Shown: positions 1-9,419 of the stretch, piece by piece | Layout: each line of letters begins with the position of its first letter | How positions within the stretch are numbered: position 1 is the stretch's first letter | DNA from: Sorlinia euscelidii | GTDB taxonomy: Bacteria; Pseudomonadota; Alphaproteobacteria; Acetobacterales; Acetobacteraceae | NCBI RefSeq assembly: GCF_036452155.1 | Contig: NZ_JAWJZY010000003.1 | Reading direction: 5' to 3' (one strand) | DNA length: 64,000 nucleotides | The notes under the pieces: generated by a model | Told to the model about the DNA's origin: nothing | The model's database searches: none | What the model saw: only the letters and a program-made list of their open reading frames with translations | Position numbers and translations under genes: made by a program

Positions 1-691
1 CTTTCTCATCCGCCACGTAATCCAGCGCATCATCGACGAGTTGAAACGCGATCCCGAGATGGGTGCCGAAATCCTCGACAGCTTTTTCATCTTTGGGCGG
101 GCTGTCCGCGATGATCGCACCCACCCGGCACGCAGCTGCAAATAATGCCGCCGTCTTGCCATGGATAACTTTGAGATAAGTGTCTTCGGAAGTCGCCAGA
201 TCATTCTGCATCGACATTTGCAGCACTTCCCCTTCCGCGATCGTCGCCGCCGCCTGGGAAAGTACGGCCATGACGGGCAAAGACCCATCCTCCGTCATGA
301 GCTGGAAGGATCGTGCAAACAGAAAATCGCCGACAAGGACGGAAGCCTTGTTACCGAACACGGCGTTCGCTGAAGCTGCACCGCGCCGTAAGACACTTTC
401 ATCAACAACATCATCATGCAGCAATGTGGCCGTATGGATAAATTCCACACAGGCGGCGAGGCCGACATGGCGCCTGCGCTGCGGCGATGGGTGATAGCCG
501 CATAAATAGGCGGAGGCCAACGTCAGAAGGGGGCGCAACCTCTTCCCGCCCGCCGCCACCAGATGCGCCCCCAATTGGGGGATGAGCGGCACCGGGCTTT
601 GCATGCGCGCCACGATTTCACGGTTGCAGGCTTCCATATCCTCCCTGAGATAATTGAATAAAGCTTGCAGCGCGACGTCGTCCTTGCTCAT
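1..691 (-). CDS. ispB: Polyprenyl diphosphate synthase, 3' end beyond window
   Basis: Trans-isoprenyl chain-elongation enzyme that condenses IPP onto allylic diphosphates, normally giving the side chain of ubiquinone. About 230 codons are visible from an ATG at 691, and the C-terminus lies beyond base 1. The first aspartate-rich motif DDVVDE is at residues 92-97, preceded by GGKRLRP at 49-55, and the second motif DDALD is at 219-223. Both are diagnostic of the family. The side-chain length (octaprenyl or decaprenyl) cannot be read from the sequence, so the symbol is the commonest choice for a single chromosomal copy. It is divergent from the methyltransferase gene to its right. Confidence 0.85.
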   Translation of the reverse strand, partial: MSKDDVALQALFNYLREDMEACNREIVARMQSPVPLIPQLGAHLVAAGGKRLRPLLTLASAYLCGYHPSPQRRRHVGLAACVEFIHTATLLHDDVVDESVLRRGAASANAVFGNKASVLVGDFLFARSFQLMTEDGSLPVMAVLSQAAATIAEGEVLQMSMQNDLATSEDTYLKVIHGKTAALFAAACRVGAIIADSPPKDEKAVEDFGTHLGIAFQLVDDALDYVADEK

Positions 692-884
692 AAGATCCTC
701 TTCAACTTTGGAGGTGGGATGCATCGTGGCATTTCTGCCCTCCAAAACGCAGTCACGACCCTTTTGAGCCCTGTCAAACCCGAGAGGGTCGAAGATAAGG
801 CGATCAACTCAACTTCACAAGGCTCCGTGATCATGCTGACTTCAGGGTGCCTGGCATGGTAAGTCGGGCGATCGCGACAACCAT

Positions 885-1685
885 ATGAGCGGGTCGTTAA
901 AATTGGTCAAGCCAGAGCTATCGTCAGAGATGACGGGTGACGTCACCCACGACACGCTGCATAACGGCCGCGTCACCTACACGCAGTTTATCAACGGATA
1001 TCGAACAGGGCTGGAGCCCGTGCTGCTCGCGGCATTGGTCCCCGCGCGACCCGGCGAGTCCATCCTGGAGGCGGGTTGCGGGGCGGGTGCCGGGCTATTA
1101 TGCCTCAACGCACGTGTCTCCGACCTGCATCTGACAGGTATAGAGGCCGATGCGGACACGGTCGCTCTGGCACGCTTTAACCTCGACCGAAATCACGTCA
1201 GCGGATACACGCTTTTTCAGGCGGAAATCCCGGATATGCCGCGCTCCCTGCGTCAGACATGCCGTAATGCGAATGGGCGCTTCCATCACGCTTTCGCCAA
1301 TCCACCCTGGCACCCCTCCGGCGCGACACCGACAAGCCATCCGCGCCGCCGTCGCGCGCTGTTCTGTGATCGTAATGGCTGGTCCTGCTGGATCACCGCG
1401 CTGGCGGCCTGGGTCATGCCGGGCGGGACGCTCAGCCTCGCCCTGCCCGCTGCGGCGGTGTGTGAGGCGATGCGGTGCCTGCATGAGGCGGAGTTTGGAA
1501 GTATCACCTTGTTCCCGCTCTGGCCGAAAGCCGGGCGCCGCGCCAAAATCGTGCTTTTACAGGCGGTTCTGGGCGGCCGTGCGGGGACGGCAATATCGCC
1601 CGGGCTCATTATTCATGAGGAAAACGGGCAATATACGGCAGCGACCCGGCATGTGCTCTGTGATGGCGCGGCGCTTATCCCCTGA
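885..1685 (+). CDS. SAM-dependent methyltransferase, TrmN6/YfiC-like
   Basis: Predicted 266-residue N6-adenine-type methyltransferase of the family that modifies tRNA1(Val) A37 (COG4123). Visible motifs are the SAM-binding glycine-rich loop EAGCGAGAG near residues 62-70 and the catalytic NPPW motif near residue 138, characteristic of amino-methyltransferases. The ATG at 885 has no clear ribosome binding site. An in-frame ATG at 930 would remove 15 residues and is a real alternative. In alphaproteobacteria such a gene often sits beside the polyprenyl synthase gene, as here. The exact substrate is inferred, not shown. Confidence 0.75.
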   Translation: MSGSLKLVKPELSSEMTGDVTHDTLHNGRVTYTQFINGYRTGLEPVLLAALVPARPGESILEAGCGAGAGLLCLNARVSDLHLTGIEADADTVALARFNLDRNHVSGYTLFQAEIPDMPRSLRQTCRNANGRFHHAFANPPWHPSGATPTSHPRRRRALFCDRNGWSCWITALAAWVMPGGTLSLALPAAAVCEAMRCLHEAEFGSITLFPLWPKAGRRAKIVLLQAVLGGRAGTAISPGLIIHEENGQYTAATRHVLCDGAALIP

Positions 1686-1699
1686 TGGGCGGCGACATG

Positions 1700-2722
1700 T
1701 CACTCAAAGACATGCGTTTCAAAAGCCTCTTCCCATGAGCCCGTGGTGGAAGCGCGGGAATATTCCGTCGCACGATTTTCAAAGAAATTAGCGTGCTCCA
1801 CCGCATTCAGCATGTCATCAAGCCAGGGTAGAGGGTTTTCCTCGATATTATAGATGACGTCCAGGCCGAGCTGGGTCAGACGGCGGTCCGCGATATAACG
1901 GATATAGCGCTTCACCTGGTCTGCATCGAGCCCTTCCACCGCGCCCATTTCAAAAGCGAGGTCGATAAAGGCATCTTCATGCGAGACGGTGGTCTGACAG
2001 ACTCCCGCCAGATCCTTACGGAAGTCCTCGGTCCAGATTTCGGGATTTTCCCGGATGAAAGTCCGGAACAGGCGAATCATGGACAGGCAATGAAGCGTCT
2101 CATCACGGACGGACCATGAGATGATCTGGCCCATACCTTTCAGCTTATTGAAACGCGGAAAATTTAACAGAATGGCGAAAGAAGCAAAAAGCTGGAGCCC
2201 TTCCATGAAGGCGCCGAAAGCCGCCATCGTCTTGGCAATTTCACGCTTATTCTTGATATTGAAAGATTGCATGAAATCATATTTATCTTTCATCTCCTTA
2301 TATTTAAGGAATGCGGAATATTCAGTTTCCGGCATGCCAATTGTATCAAGGAGATGTGAATAAGCCGCGATATGAATCGTCTCGATATTCGAGAAGGATG
2401 AGAGCATCATCAGGACTTCAGTCGGTTTAAAAACCTGACTGTAATATTTCATATAAGCGGAATTCACCTCGACATCCGCCTGGGTGAAAAAGCGGAAAAT
2501 CTGCGTCACCAAGTGGCGTTCCGCCTCATTGAGGACGCGATGCCAATCCTTGACGTCATCAGCGAGGGGCACTTCCTCCGGCAGCCAATGGACGCGTTGC
2601 TGCGTCAGCCACGCATCATAGGCCCACGGATAACGGAAAGGCTTATAAACCGGATTCGCCGTCATCAGGTCAAAATGCTCACCATCGAAGCTGTGACCAA
2701 CTTGTTTTGAAGTCTTTGACAT
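1700..2722 (-). CDS. nrdB: Ribonucleoside-diphosphate reductase, small (beta) subunit
   Basis: Class I ribonucleotide reductase radical subunit, which generates the tyrosyl/metal radical used by NrdA to make dNTPs. Iron ligands are recognisable in order: a glutamate in the early helix, the E-x2-H in SNIETIH, a further glutamate in FMEGLQ, and the second E-x2-H in RDETLH. The tyrosine of AAYSHL aligns with the radical tyrosine. The start is the ATG at 2722 (MSKTSKQ) because AAAGGCAGG lies just upstream. An ATG at 2785 would add 21 residues with no family similarity. It lies downstream of nrdA on the same strand, so the pair is probably one operon under the NrdR-like boxes at 4882-4930. Confidence 0.93.
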   Translation of the reverse strand: MSKTSKQVGHSFDGEHFDLMTANPVYKPFRYPWAYDAWLTQQRVHWLPEEVPLADDVKDWHRVLNEAERHLVTQIFRFFTQADVEVNSAYMKYYSQVFKPTEVLMMLSSFSNIETIHIAAYSHLLDTIGMPETEYSAFLKYKEMKDKYDFMQSFNIKNKREIAKTMAAFGAFMEGLQLFASFAILLNFPRFNKLKGMGQIISWSVRDETLHCLSMIRLFRTFIRENPEIWTEDFRKDLAGVCQTTVSHEDAFIDLAFEMGAVEGLDADQVKRYIRYIADRRLTQLGLDVIYNIEENPLPWLDDMLNAVEHANFFENRATEYSRASTTGSWEEAFETHVFE

Positions 2723-2847
2723 CGTAAGCCTGCCTTTAGAATTGGGCGCGGCAAAACCTTGAGAGGCGGCGCCGCAAGTCAGCACCCCCTCAAATCAGGG
2801 GGCGTCGTTAAATCGATAATCCGCGCGGGACAAGTTCTTCCCTGCCG

Positions 2848-4809
2848 TTATTGGCAGGCGAGACACTCATCGTAATTCTTCCCGCCACTTCCGGGCGCGC
2901 GGGCATCCGCGGCGGCTGGCTGCGTATCTTCATCCGCGTTGAAAATATCACTCTTGACCGCAACATGGCTGACCGTATCCGCTCGCTGGATCGAGAGTGA
3001 GCGGCAATAATAGAGCGATTTGACGCCCAGCTTCCACGCCATGTGGTGGATCTGGTGGAGGTCACGCTTATGCACATCCGCCGGGAGGAAGATATTGAGG
3101 GACTGGGCCTGGCAGATAAACCCGGCGCGGTCCGCCGCGTGCTCGATCACCCAGCGTTGATCCAACTCGAACGCCGTTTTGAAGATATCTTTCTCATCCT
3201 GAGTCAGAAAATTAAGATGCTGCACCGATCCCTTATTGAGAGTGATGTTTGACCAGACCGCCTCGTTATTCTGCCCCTTCTCCTCCAGCAGGCGCAGTAA
3301 ATGGCGGTTGCGCACGGTGAAGGAGCCGGAAAGGGTTTTCTGGAGAAAGACATTGGCGGCGATTGGCTCAATCCCGGGGCTGGCATTGCCGGCAATGATC
3401 GAGATCGACGCTGTGGGCGCGATCGCCATTTTATGAGAGAAGCGCTCCTGCACATTATATTCCGCTGCATCCGGGCAAGGGCCGAGCGTTTCAGCCAGAT
3501 GGCGGGATGCTTTATCCGCCTCGGCGCGAATATGGGCGAAGATGCGTTTATTCCAGACTTTCGCCATCACGCTCTCAAACGGGATGTTGCGCGCCTGCAG
3601 GAAGGAATGAAACCCCATGACGCCCAACCCGACGGAACGCTCGCGCATCGCAGCGTAACGTGCGCGATCCATATCCTCAGGCGCGCGGTCGATGAAGTCC
3701 TGTAACACACGATCCAGGAACAGCATGACATCCTCGATAAATTGGGGATTATCGTGCCATTGATCCCATGTTTCCAGGTTCAGGGAGGAGAGGCAGCATA
3801 CCGCCGTCCGCTTCTGACCGAGATGATCGATACCGGTGGGGAGGGTGATTTCGGCGCAGAGATTAGATGTTTTAACCTCAAGCCCGGCCAGTTTGTGATG
3901 CTCAGGCCGTGCGCGATTCACATGGTCATTAAAGACAATGTAAGGTTCACCCTGTTCCATCCGGGCGGTGAGGATTCGGATCCAGAGCTGCCGGGCGGAG
4001 ATATTGCGGATCACCGCCATATCTTTCGGGGAACGAAGCGGCCATTCTTCATCATTTTCGACAGCCCGCATGAAGTCGTCACTCACCAGCACACCATGAT
4101 GCAGGTTGAGGGCCTTGCGATTAGGGTCACCCCCTGTCGGGCGGCGCATCTCGACAAATTCTTCAATTTCCGGGTGCCAGACGGGCAGGTAAACCGCCGC
4201 AGAGCCGCGACGGAGTGACCCCTGGGAAATCGCCAGGGTCAGACTATCCATGACGCGGATGAAAGGAATGACGCCCGAGGTTTTGCCGTTTTTGCCGACA
4301 TTTTCCCCGATAGAGCGCAGATTACCCCAGTAGGAGCCAATTCCGCCGCCTTTCGAGGCCAGCCAGACATTTTCATTCCAGAGATCCACAATGCCGCGCA
4401 GACTGTCATCCGCCTCATTGAGGAAGCAGGAAATCGGCAGGCCCCGCGTGGTGCCGCCATTGGAAAGGATGGGCGTCGCGGGCATAAACCAATGTTGCGA
4501 GATGTAATCATAAATGCGTTGGGCATGATCAGCATCCGCGCCGTAATAGGAAGCAACGCGCGCAAAGAGGTCCTGGTAACGCTCTCCGGGCAGGAGGTAG
4601 CGATTATCCAGCGTCGCCCGCCCGAAATCCGTCAGCAGCGCATCGCGGCTTCGGTCAACACGGATGGGGTGGTGGCCTTCCAGGTGGATGATGTCATCGA
4701 ACATATCGGGCTCAGGCGCCACTTCAATACGGGGTGGCGGCATAATGGCGCCGTCGACTCCTGCTTTAGTCGCGTCGCCCGTGACAAACAATTCAGACTG
4801 CAGGCTCAC
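2848..4809 (-). CDS. nrdA: Ribonucleoside-diphosphate reductase, large (alpha) subunit
   Basis: Catalytic subunit of class I ribonucleotide reductase, reducing NDPs to dNDPs. Cysteines expected for chemistry appear in SCFLNE and NLCAEI. The SLYYCRS segment supplies the paired tyrosines of the radical path. The C-terminus ends with CLACQ, a CxxC thiol pair of the kind that re-reduces the active site. I prefer the GTG at 4809 (SLQSELF follows), because GGAG lies 7 bases upstream. An ATG at 4890 would add 27 low-complexity residues. About 653 residues, within the range for shorter class I enzymes that lack a long ATP-cone region. nrdB follows after a 125-base gap. Confidence 0.93.
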   Translation of the reverse strand: MSLQSELFVTGDATKAGVDGAIMPPPRIEVAPEPDMFDDIIHLEGHHPIRVDRSRDALLTDFGRATLDNRYLLPGERYQDLFARVASYYGADADHAQRIYDYISQHWFMPATPILSNGGTTRGLPISCFLNEADDSLRGIVDLWNENVWLASKGGGIGSYWGNLRSIGENVGKNGKTSGVIPFIRVMDSLTLAISQGSLRRGSAAVYLPVWHPEIEEFVEMRRPTGGDPNRKALNLHHGVLVSDDFMRAVENDEEWPLRSPKDMAVIRNISARQLWIRILTARMEQGEPYIVFNDHVNRARPEHHKLAGLEVKTSNLCAEITLPTGIDHLGQKRTAVCCLSSLNLETWDQWHDNPQFIEDVMLFLDRVLQDFIDRAPEDMDRARYAAMRERSVGLGVMGFHSFLQARNIPFESVMAKVWNKRIFAHIRAEADKASRHLAETLGPCPDAAEYNVQERFSHKMAIAPTASISIIAGNASPGIEPIAANVFLQKTLSGSFTVRNRHLLRLLEEKGQNNEAVWSNITLNKGSVQHLNFLTQDEKDIFKTAFELDQRWVIEHAADRAGFICQAQSLNIFLPADVHKRDLHQIHHMAWKLGVKSLYYCRSLSIQRADTVSHVAVKSDIFNADEDTQPAAADARAPGSGGKNYDECLACQ

Positions 4810-4881
4810 CTGACATCTCCTAAACTCTCTATGTTGATGCCAACCAGGCAAAGACTGCAATCGCGGACCGTGGGAGGGTCG

Positions 4882-4930
4882 ACGCAACATCTAGTGATGT
4901 CTGCCCCGATGGCTATACAATATGTAGTGC
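4882..4930 (-). promoter_or_regulatory. Tandem NrdR-like boxes upstream of nrdA
   Basis: Two 16-base sites, 4882-4897 and 4915-4930, match each other at 11 of 16 positions and start 33 bases apart. Read on the nrdA strand, the distal one is GCACTACATATTGTAT, close to the remembered NrdR consensus (ACAC-ATATAT-TGTGT type). Paired boxes about three helical turns apart in front of nrd operons are the classical NrdR arrangement. They lie 73-121 bases upstream of the nrdA start. No nrdR gene is in the window. Repression by NrdR with bound ATP/dATP is inferred. Confidence 0.7.
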
Positions 4931-5095
4931 CCTATTGAATAGATTCCAGATGCTTCTAGTTTCTTAAAAAAAACGTTTGCGTCGTTTTTAGGAGTCAGAA
5001 AATGAGGCCTGACATTGAATATGGCGTTGAAGATCGGGCATGTTGTGGCTCTCTCGTCACAAGGATTTTAAATTGAAAAAGAAAGGATGAATGAC

Positions 5096-5530
5096 ATGGC
5101 CATCCGGAAATCTGCGCAGGCCCATTGGACAGGCGGCATCAAATCGGGACATGGGACGATCTCGACGGAAAGCCTCAGCCTGAAAGATCAACCTTACGGT
5201 TTCAATACACGGTTTGAAGGCAAACCCGGCACAAATCCGGAAGAGCTTGCTGGCGCCGCCCTGGCAGGGTGTTACGCCATGGCCCTCTCCCTGGCGCTTG
5301 AAAATGCCGGACATGTGGCAAAACAGATTGATGCCAAGGCCATTGTCTCACTCGATAAGGCGGGAGAGGGATTTGAGGTCAAACATATCGCTCTTGAGGT
5401 TCACGTTTCCGCCCCCGATCTCGATCAGGAAAAATTCATGCAATTGGCGAACACAACGAAGGAGAATTGCCCGATCTCCAAGCTTTTCCGCGCGGATATC
5501 ACCCTGAGCGCACGGCTGGACCCATCATAA
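5096..5530 (+). CDS. OsmC/Ohr family peroxiredoxin
   Basis: Predicted 144-residue OsmC-family thiol peroxidase that reduces organic hydroperoxides. The two conserved cysteines are in LAGCY (C59) and KENCP (C125), the usual pair of this fold. The start is the ATG at 5096 (MAIRK), with AAAGG ending 9 bases upstream. An in-frame ATG at 5087 touches that Shine-Dalgarno and is unlikely to be used. The gene is divergent from nrdA and convergent with aroC, whose stop is 13 bases away. OsmC and Ohr subfamilies are not separated with certainty here, and no OhrR-type regulator is adjacent. Confidence 0.85.
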   Translation: MAIRKSAQAHWTGGIKSGHGTISTESLSLKDQPYGFNTRFEGKPGTNPEELAGAALAGCYAMALSLALENAGHVAKQIDAKAIVSLDKAGEGFEVKHIALEVHVSAPDLDQEKFMQLANTTKENCPISKLFRADITLSARLDPS

Positions 5531-5543
5531 TGGCGTCATGATG

Positions 5544-6662
5544 TCAGGGCTGGTCCGGGGGCAGGTCCCGCCCCCGGCCCCCATGATGCTGAGCATGGTC
5601 CATCAACATATGATCCAGCAGAACGCATGCCATCATGGCCTCGCCCACCGGCACGGCGCGGATGCCGATGCAAGGGTCATGCCGGCCTTTCGTCGCAACC
5701 TCGATGTGCTCACCATCCCGCGTAATGGACGGGACAGGGATCAGAATGGAACTTGTCGGCTTGATCGCGAAACGTACGATGATCGGTTGACCGGAGGAGA
5801 TACCACCCAGGATGCCCCCGGCGTGATTGCTCTCAAAGACGGTTTTCCCGTTCTCCTGCCGCATCGGATCGGCATTTTCCTCACCGCGTAAAGCGGCCAC
5901 AGCAAAACCGTCACCGATCTCCACGGCTTTGACGCCGTTAATGCCCATCATCGCATGGGCCAGATCCGCATCAAGCTTAGCGCTTACGGGTGCGCCCAGT
6001 CCCACCGGCACTGAATCAGCGACGATCTCAATGACCGCGCCGATGGATGAGCCCGCTTTCCTCACATCATCGACCTGTTTTTCCCATAAAGGCACAATTT
6101 CCGGGTCCGGAGCGAAAAATGCGTTATCCCGCGTCACCGCCCAATCCCAACGGGCGCGATCCGCGGCAATGTCACCGATCTGCGCCAGCGCCCCTCTTAT
6201 GATCGGAGGCGACGCGCCAAGATGCGCCATGACTTTACGGGCGACCGCACCGGCAGCCACGCGGCAGGCTGTCTCCCGTGCGGAAGCACGGCCACCGCCA
6301 CGATAATCCCGGATGCCATATTTCCGGTCATAAGTGTAATCAGCATGGCCGGGCCGATAGCGGGTGGAAATGTCACCATAATCTCGGGAGCGTTGATCCG
6401 TATTTTCGATGATGAGGGAGATCGGTGTCCCCGTCGTCATCCCGTCAAACACGCCAGACACGATGCGCACCTGATCCGCCTCACGCCTTTGGGTGACGAA
6501 ACGACTGCGGCCCGGTTTACGCTCATCCAGATAGGCCTGAATGTCCGCCTCCGACAATTTGACGCGTGGCGGGCAGCCGTCAATGACGCAGCCGATCATG
6601 GGGCCGTGGCTTTCACCCCAGCTCGTGACGCGGAAAAGACGCCCAAACGTGTTGTAGGACAT
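5544..6662 (-). CDS. aroC: Chorismate synthase
   Basis: Converts 5-enolpyruvylshikimate-3-phosphate to chorismate, the last step of the shikimate pathway, using reduced FMN. The 372-residue length is typical. The signature near residue 16 (GESHGPMIGCVIDG) and the central arginine-rich block GGGRASARETACR are present, as is NHAGGILGG. The next gene upstream is fabI, 8 bases away on the same strand, suggesting a shared transcript. A GC-rich inverted repeat (5555-5577) lies inside the last codons of this gene and could terminate the convergent OsmC transcript. Confidence 0.97.
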   Translation of the reverse strand: MSYNTFGRLFRVTSWGESHGPMIGCVIDGCPPRVKLSEADIQAYLDERKPGRSRFVTQRREADQVRIVSGVFDGMTTGTPISLIIENTDQRSRDYGDISTRYRPGHADYTYDRKYGIRDYRGGGRASARETACRVAAGAVARKVMAHLGASPPIIRGALAQIGDIAADRARWDWAVTRDNAFFAPDPEIVPLWEKQVDDVRKAGSSIGAVIEIVADSVPVGLGAPVSAKLDADLAHAMMGINGVKAVEIGDGFAVAALRGEENADPMRQENGKTVFESNHAGGILGGISSGQPIIVRFAIKPTSSILIPVPSITRDGEHIEVATKGRHDPCIGIRAVPVGEAMMACVLLDHMLMDHAQHHGGRGRDLPPDQP

Positions 6663-6670
6663 GGCCGCGC

Positions 6671-7513
6671 TCAGCCTTCGGGGGAGACGACAGCAATATC
6701 CGGCGCATCAGGGTTTTTCATCCCGATCACGTGATAGCCGCAATCAACATGATGCACCTCCCCCGTCACACCGCTGCTGAGACTGGAGAGGAAATAAAGC
6801 CCGGAACCCCCGATATCCTGCAGCGTGACATTGCGCTCAAGCGGTGCATTAAGCTGGTTCCAACGCAATATATAGCGGAAATCGCCGATCCCGTTCGCGG
6901 CGAGTGTCATGATCGGCCCGGCGGAGATGGCATTGACCCGGATATTATCCTTGCCAAGATCCGTGGACATATAGCGCACCGAGGCTTCAAGCGCCGCTTT
7001 GGCGACGCCCATCACATTATAATGCGGCATGACGCGTTCAGCGCCATAATAGGTCATGGTCAGGATGGAACCGCCATCTTTCATGAGGGCCGCCGCGCGT
7101 TGCGCCACCGCCGTGAAGGAATAGACGGAAATATCCATGGCTTTCAGGAAAGCATCACGCGGCGTATCGACATAACGTCCACGCAGATATTGCTTGTCCG
7201 CCCAGCCGATCGCATGGACGAGAAAGTCGATTTTGCCCCATTTCTTCTCGATTTCTGCAAAAGCAGCGTCGATATCGTCATCACTGCTGACATCACAGGG
7301 CACGACGAGGGACGCGCCGATGGACTCAGCGAGAGGCCGCACCCTCTTGCCCAGCGCCTCACCCTGAAAGGTAAAAGCAAGCTCCGCCCCCTGCGCCGCG
7401 CAGGCAGAAGCGATCGCCCAGGCGATTGACCGATCATTGGCGACCCCCATAACGAGTCCGCGTTTGCCCGCCATCAAGTTGCCTTTCGGCGTCTCGGACA
7501 CATCATTGGACAT
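6671..7513 (-). CDS. fabI: Enoyl-[acyl-carrier-protein] reductase (NADH)
   Basis: Short-chain dehydrogenase-type enoyl-ACP reductase completing each fatty-acid elongation cycle. The N-terminal nucleotide-binding region (KRGLVMGVANDRSIAW) is typical of FabI. The catalytic Tyr-x6-Lys is visible as YNVMGVAK. The start at 7513 (MSNDVSE) is chosen because GGGAG lies about 8 bases upstream. An ATG at 7723 would add 70 unrelated residues that overlap the divergent pdxH. The protein is 280 residues. It is followed on the same strand by aroC. Confidence 0.95.
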   Translation of the reverse strand: MSNDVSETPKGNLMAGKRGLVMGVANDRSIAWAIASACAAQGAELAFTFQGEALGKRVRPLAESIGASLVVPCDVSSDDDIDAAFAEIEKKWGKIDFLVHAIGWADKQYLRGRYVDTPRDAFLKAMDISVYSFTAVAQRAAALMKDGGSILTMTYYGAERVMPHYNVMGVAKAALEASVRYMSTDLGKDNIRVNAISAGPIMTLAANGIGDFRYILRWNQLNAPLERNVTLQDIGGSGLYFLSSLSSGVTGEVHHVDCGYHVIGMKNPDAPDIAVVSPEG

Positions 7514-7648
7514 GGATATCACTCCCTGCGTAAGCCTGCTGTCTCGACAATATAACGAAATTGAGGATTTCTTTGCCTTCGTCGCACAACACCGCGTGGC
7601 AAACAAGTGTGCAGATGCTACGGTGATCGGGAAACGGGGAGGTTGACA

Positions 7649-8269
7649 ATGTCTGATCACGATTCTGCGCCATTGATCGATTTGTCTTCTGATCCTTTCT
7701 CCATTTTCGATGCATGGCTTCACGCTGCGGAAAAATCGGAACCGAATGACCCAAACGCGATGTACCTTGCAACATCGACCCCTCAGGGCCGCCCTTCCCT
7801 CCGCGCCATCCTGTTAAAAGGACATGACCGGCATGGCTTCGTGTTCTATACGAATCTGGAAAGCCGGAAAGGCCGGGAACTCGCTGAAAACCCTTATGCG
7901 GCCTTGCTTTTCCACTGGAAGTCCCTTCGACGTCAGATCCGTATCGAAGGCCATGTCAGCGCCGTGAGCGCGGCGGAAGCGGATCGATATTTTGCGAGTC
8001 GACGCCGCGAATCCCGTATCGGCGCCATCGCATCCGATCAATCCCGCCCTCTGGCTGACCGCGCGATCTATGAAAAACGCATAAAGGATGCTGAAGCGCT
8101 TTACGCCGCCACGGAGCCGCCGCGCCCTGATAACTGGTCCGGCTTTCGCGTTAACCCGGCCCTCATGGAATTCTGGCAGGACCGGGATTTCCGAATGCAT
8201 GATCGCGCCGTCTGGACACGATCATCCCCGCAGGACGAAACCTGGAGCGTGACGCGACTTTACCCTTAA
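7649..8269 (+). CDS. pdxH: Pyridoxamine 5'-phosphate oxidase
   Basis: FMN-dependent oxidase making pyridoxal 5'-phosphate from pyridoxamine or pyridoxine phosphate. FMN-contact segments RAILLKG and FYTNLESRKG, the RIEG motif in the middle, and the C-terminal HDRAVW...RLYP block match the family. The start ATG at 7649 (MSDHDS) follows GGGGAGG with a 6-base spacer; an upstream ATG at 7607 has no such site. 206 residues. Divergent from fabI, so both promoters must lie in 7514-7648. Confidence 0.93.
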   Translation: MSDHDSAPLIDLSSDPFSIFDAWLHAAEKSEPNDPNAMYLATSTPQGRPSLRAILLKGHDRHGFVFYTNLESRKGRELAENPYAALLFHWKSLRRQIRIEGHVSAVSAAEADRYFASRRRESRIGAIASDQSRPLADRAIYEKRIKDAEALYAATEPPRPDNWSGFRVNPALMEFWQDRDFRMHDRAVWTRSSPQDETWSVTRLYP

Positions 8270-8462
8270 CGGCCGCCACGCGGCGCGGCGATGCCTCACG
8301 GTGCAAAGTGACGCCCTGACCCGGTCATAGGAAGGACCTACCCATTCTGACGCGATGGAAAGTATTTTTTCAGGCTGATAAGCTGCCCCGCGGCCCCTTG
8401 AACGGCATGATATCGGCACGTCGTGCATCGGACCTCAGCAGGGAAAATGGAGTTTGATCATC

Positions 8463-9344
8463 ATGGACAGCGTTAAAGACATCCTGGTCCCCCTTTATGA
8501 CTCAGACCATCTGGATTCTGTCCTCGCGACTGCTTTCATCCAGGCCCAACGTTTCCACGCCCATATTTCCGCTGTCTTTGTCAGCGATGACCCGAATGAG
8601 GCGGCCGCCTTCGCGGGGGAAGGGCTCTCCGGCGCGCTGATACAGGATATGGTGGATGCGGCGGAGCATGAGGGCCAACGTCAGACGCTTAAAACCCGCC
8701 TGAATTTCAATATGTTTCTTGAGCGGCACCACATCGCGCAGATCTCGAGAAATCACATGGGTGAGGAAAACTCGGAAACGCGCACGGCGAGTCTGGAATT
8801 CTCGGAGCCCCCGGCGAATGAAGCCATTATCTGGCGGGCGCGCCTGAGCGATGTCACGATTGTTCCTTTCCTCGGAAAGCAGGAAAATCCCAAGGCGTCC
8901 GAGGTCATCCATGGTGTGCTGTTTGAAAGTGGACACGCTTTGGTGATTGCCCCGCCCACCCCGCCAAAAAGCGCCGGGTCCCGCATCTGCATCGGGTGGA
9001 ATGGCACGCCGGAATGTGCCCGGGCCCTCGAAGCCAGCATGAAATGGCTGCGCCACGCTGAGGAAGTGACCATCCTGACGAGTGATGAATATCAACGGCG
9101 CGGCCCGACCAGTGCCGACGTTCAGTCCTATCTGAAATTACATGGCATCACCGCCCCGATCCATCAGTTCGCGGCCATTGACCGCAATGTGGGGGAAGGC
9201 ATGTTGCGGGCCTGTCGGGAGGTCAATGCCGATATGCTGACGATGGGGGCCTATTCCCACTCACGCCTGCGGCAGATGATTCTGGGTGGTGTCACCCGGC
9301 ATATACTTGAGGAGGGGCATTTAACGGTATTGATGTCGCGGTGA
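8463..9344 (+). CDS. Tandem-domain universal stress protein (UspA family)
   Basis: About 293 residues with two Usp folds. The N-terminal half begins DILVPLYDS, and the C-terminal half begins near SRICIGWNG and ends with the typical GAYSHSRLRQMILGGVT nucleotide-binding tail. The start is taken as ATG 8463, with GGAG about 10 bases upstream. A TTG at 8454 in the same frame sits too close to that site. Such proteins respond to stress and often bind ATP, but no partner is suggested by the neighbours. The gene stands alone between pdxH and the lipid A operon. Confidence 0.85.
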   Translation: MDSVKDILVPLYDSDHLDSVLATAFIQAQRFHAHISAVFVSDDPNEAAAFAGEGLSGALIQDMVDAAEHEGQRQTLKTRLNFNMFLERHHIAQISRNHMGEENSETRTASLEFSEPPANEAIIWRARLSDVTIVPFLGKQENPKASEVIHGVLFESGHALVIAPPTPPKSAGSRICIGWNGTPECARALEASMKWLRHAEEVTILTSDEYQRRGPTSADVQSYLKLHGITAPIHQFAAIDRNVGEGMLRACREVNADMLTMGAYSHSRLRQMILGGVTRHILEEGHLTVLMSR

Positions 9345-9419
9345 CATTCAGGCGTTTTTAACTTAAGACGAGGCTGACTTTGTCACATTTTACACATTTT
9401 CCGTTGTCTGAAACCAGAA

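Noticed and set aside
5555..5577. GC-rich inverted repeat CCGGGGGC-N7-GCCCCCGG as terminator
   Set aside because: It lies within the last codons of aroC, has no T run, and its composition is explained by coding for a proline/aspartate-rich tail. It might still stop the OsmC transcript, but this cannot be supported.
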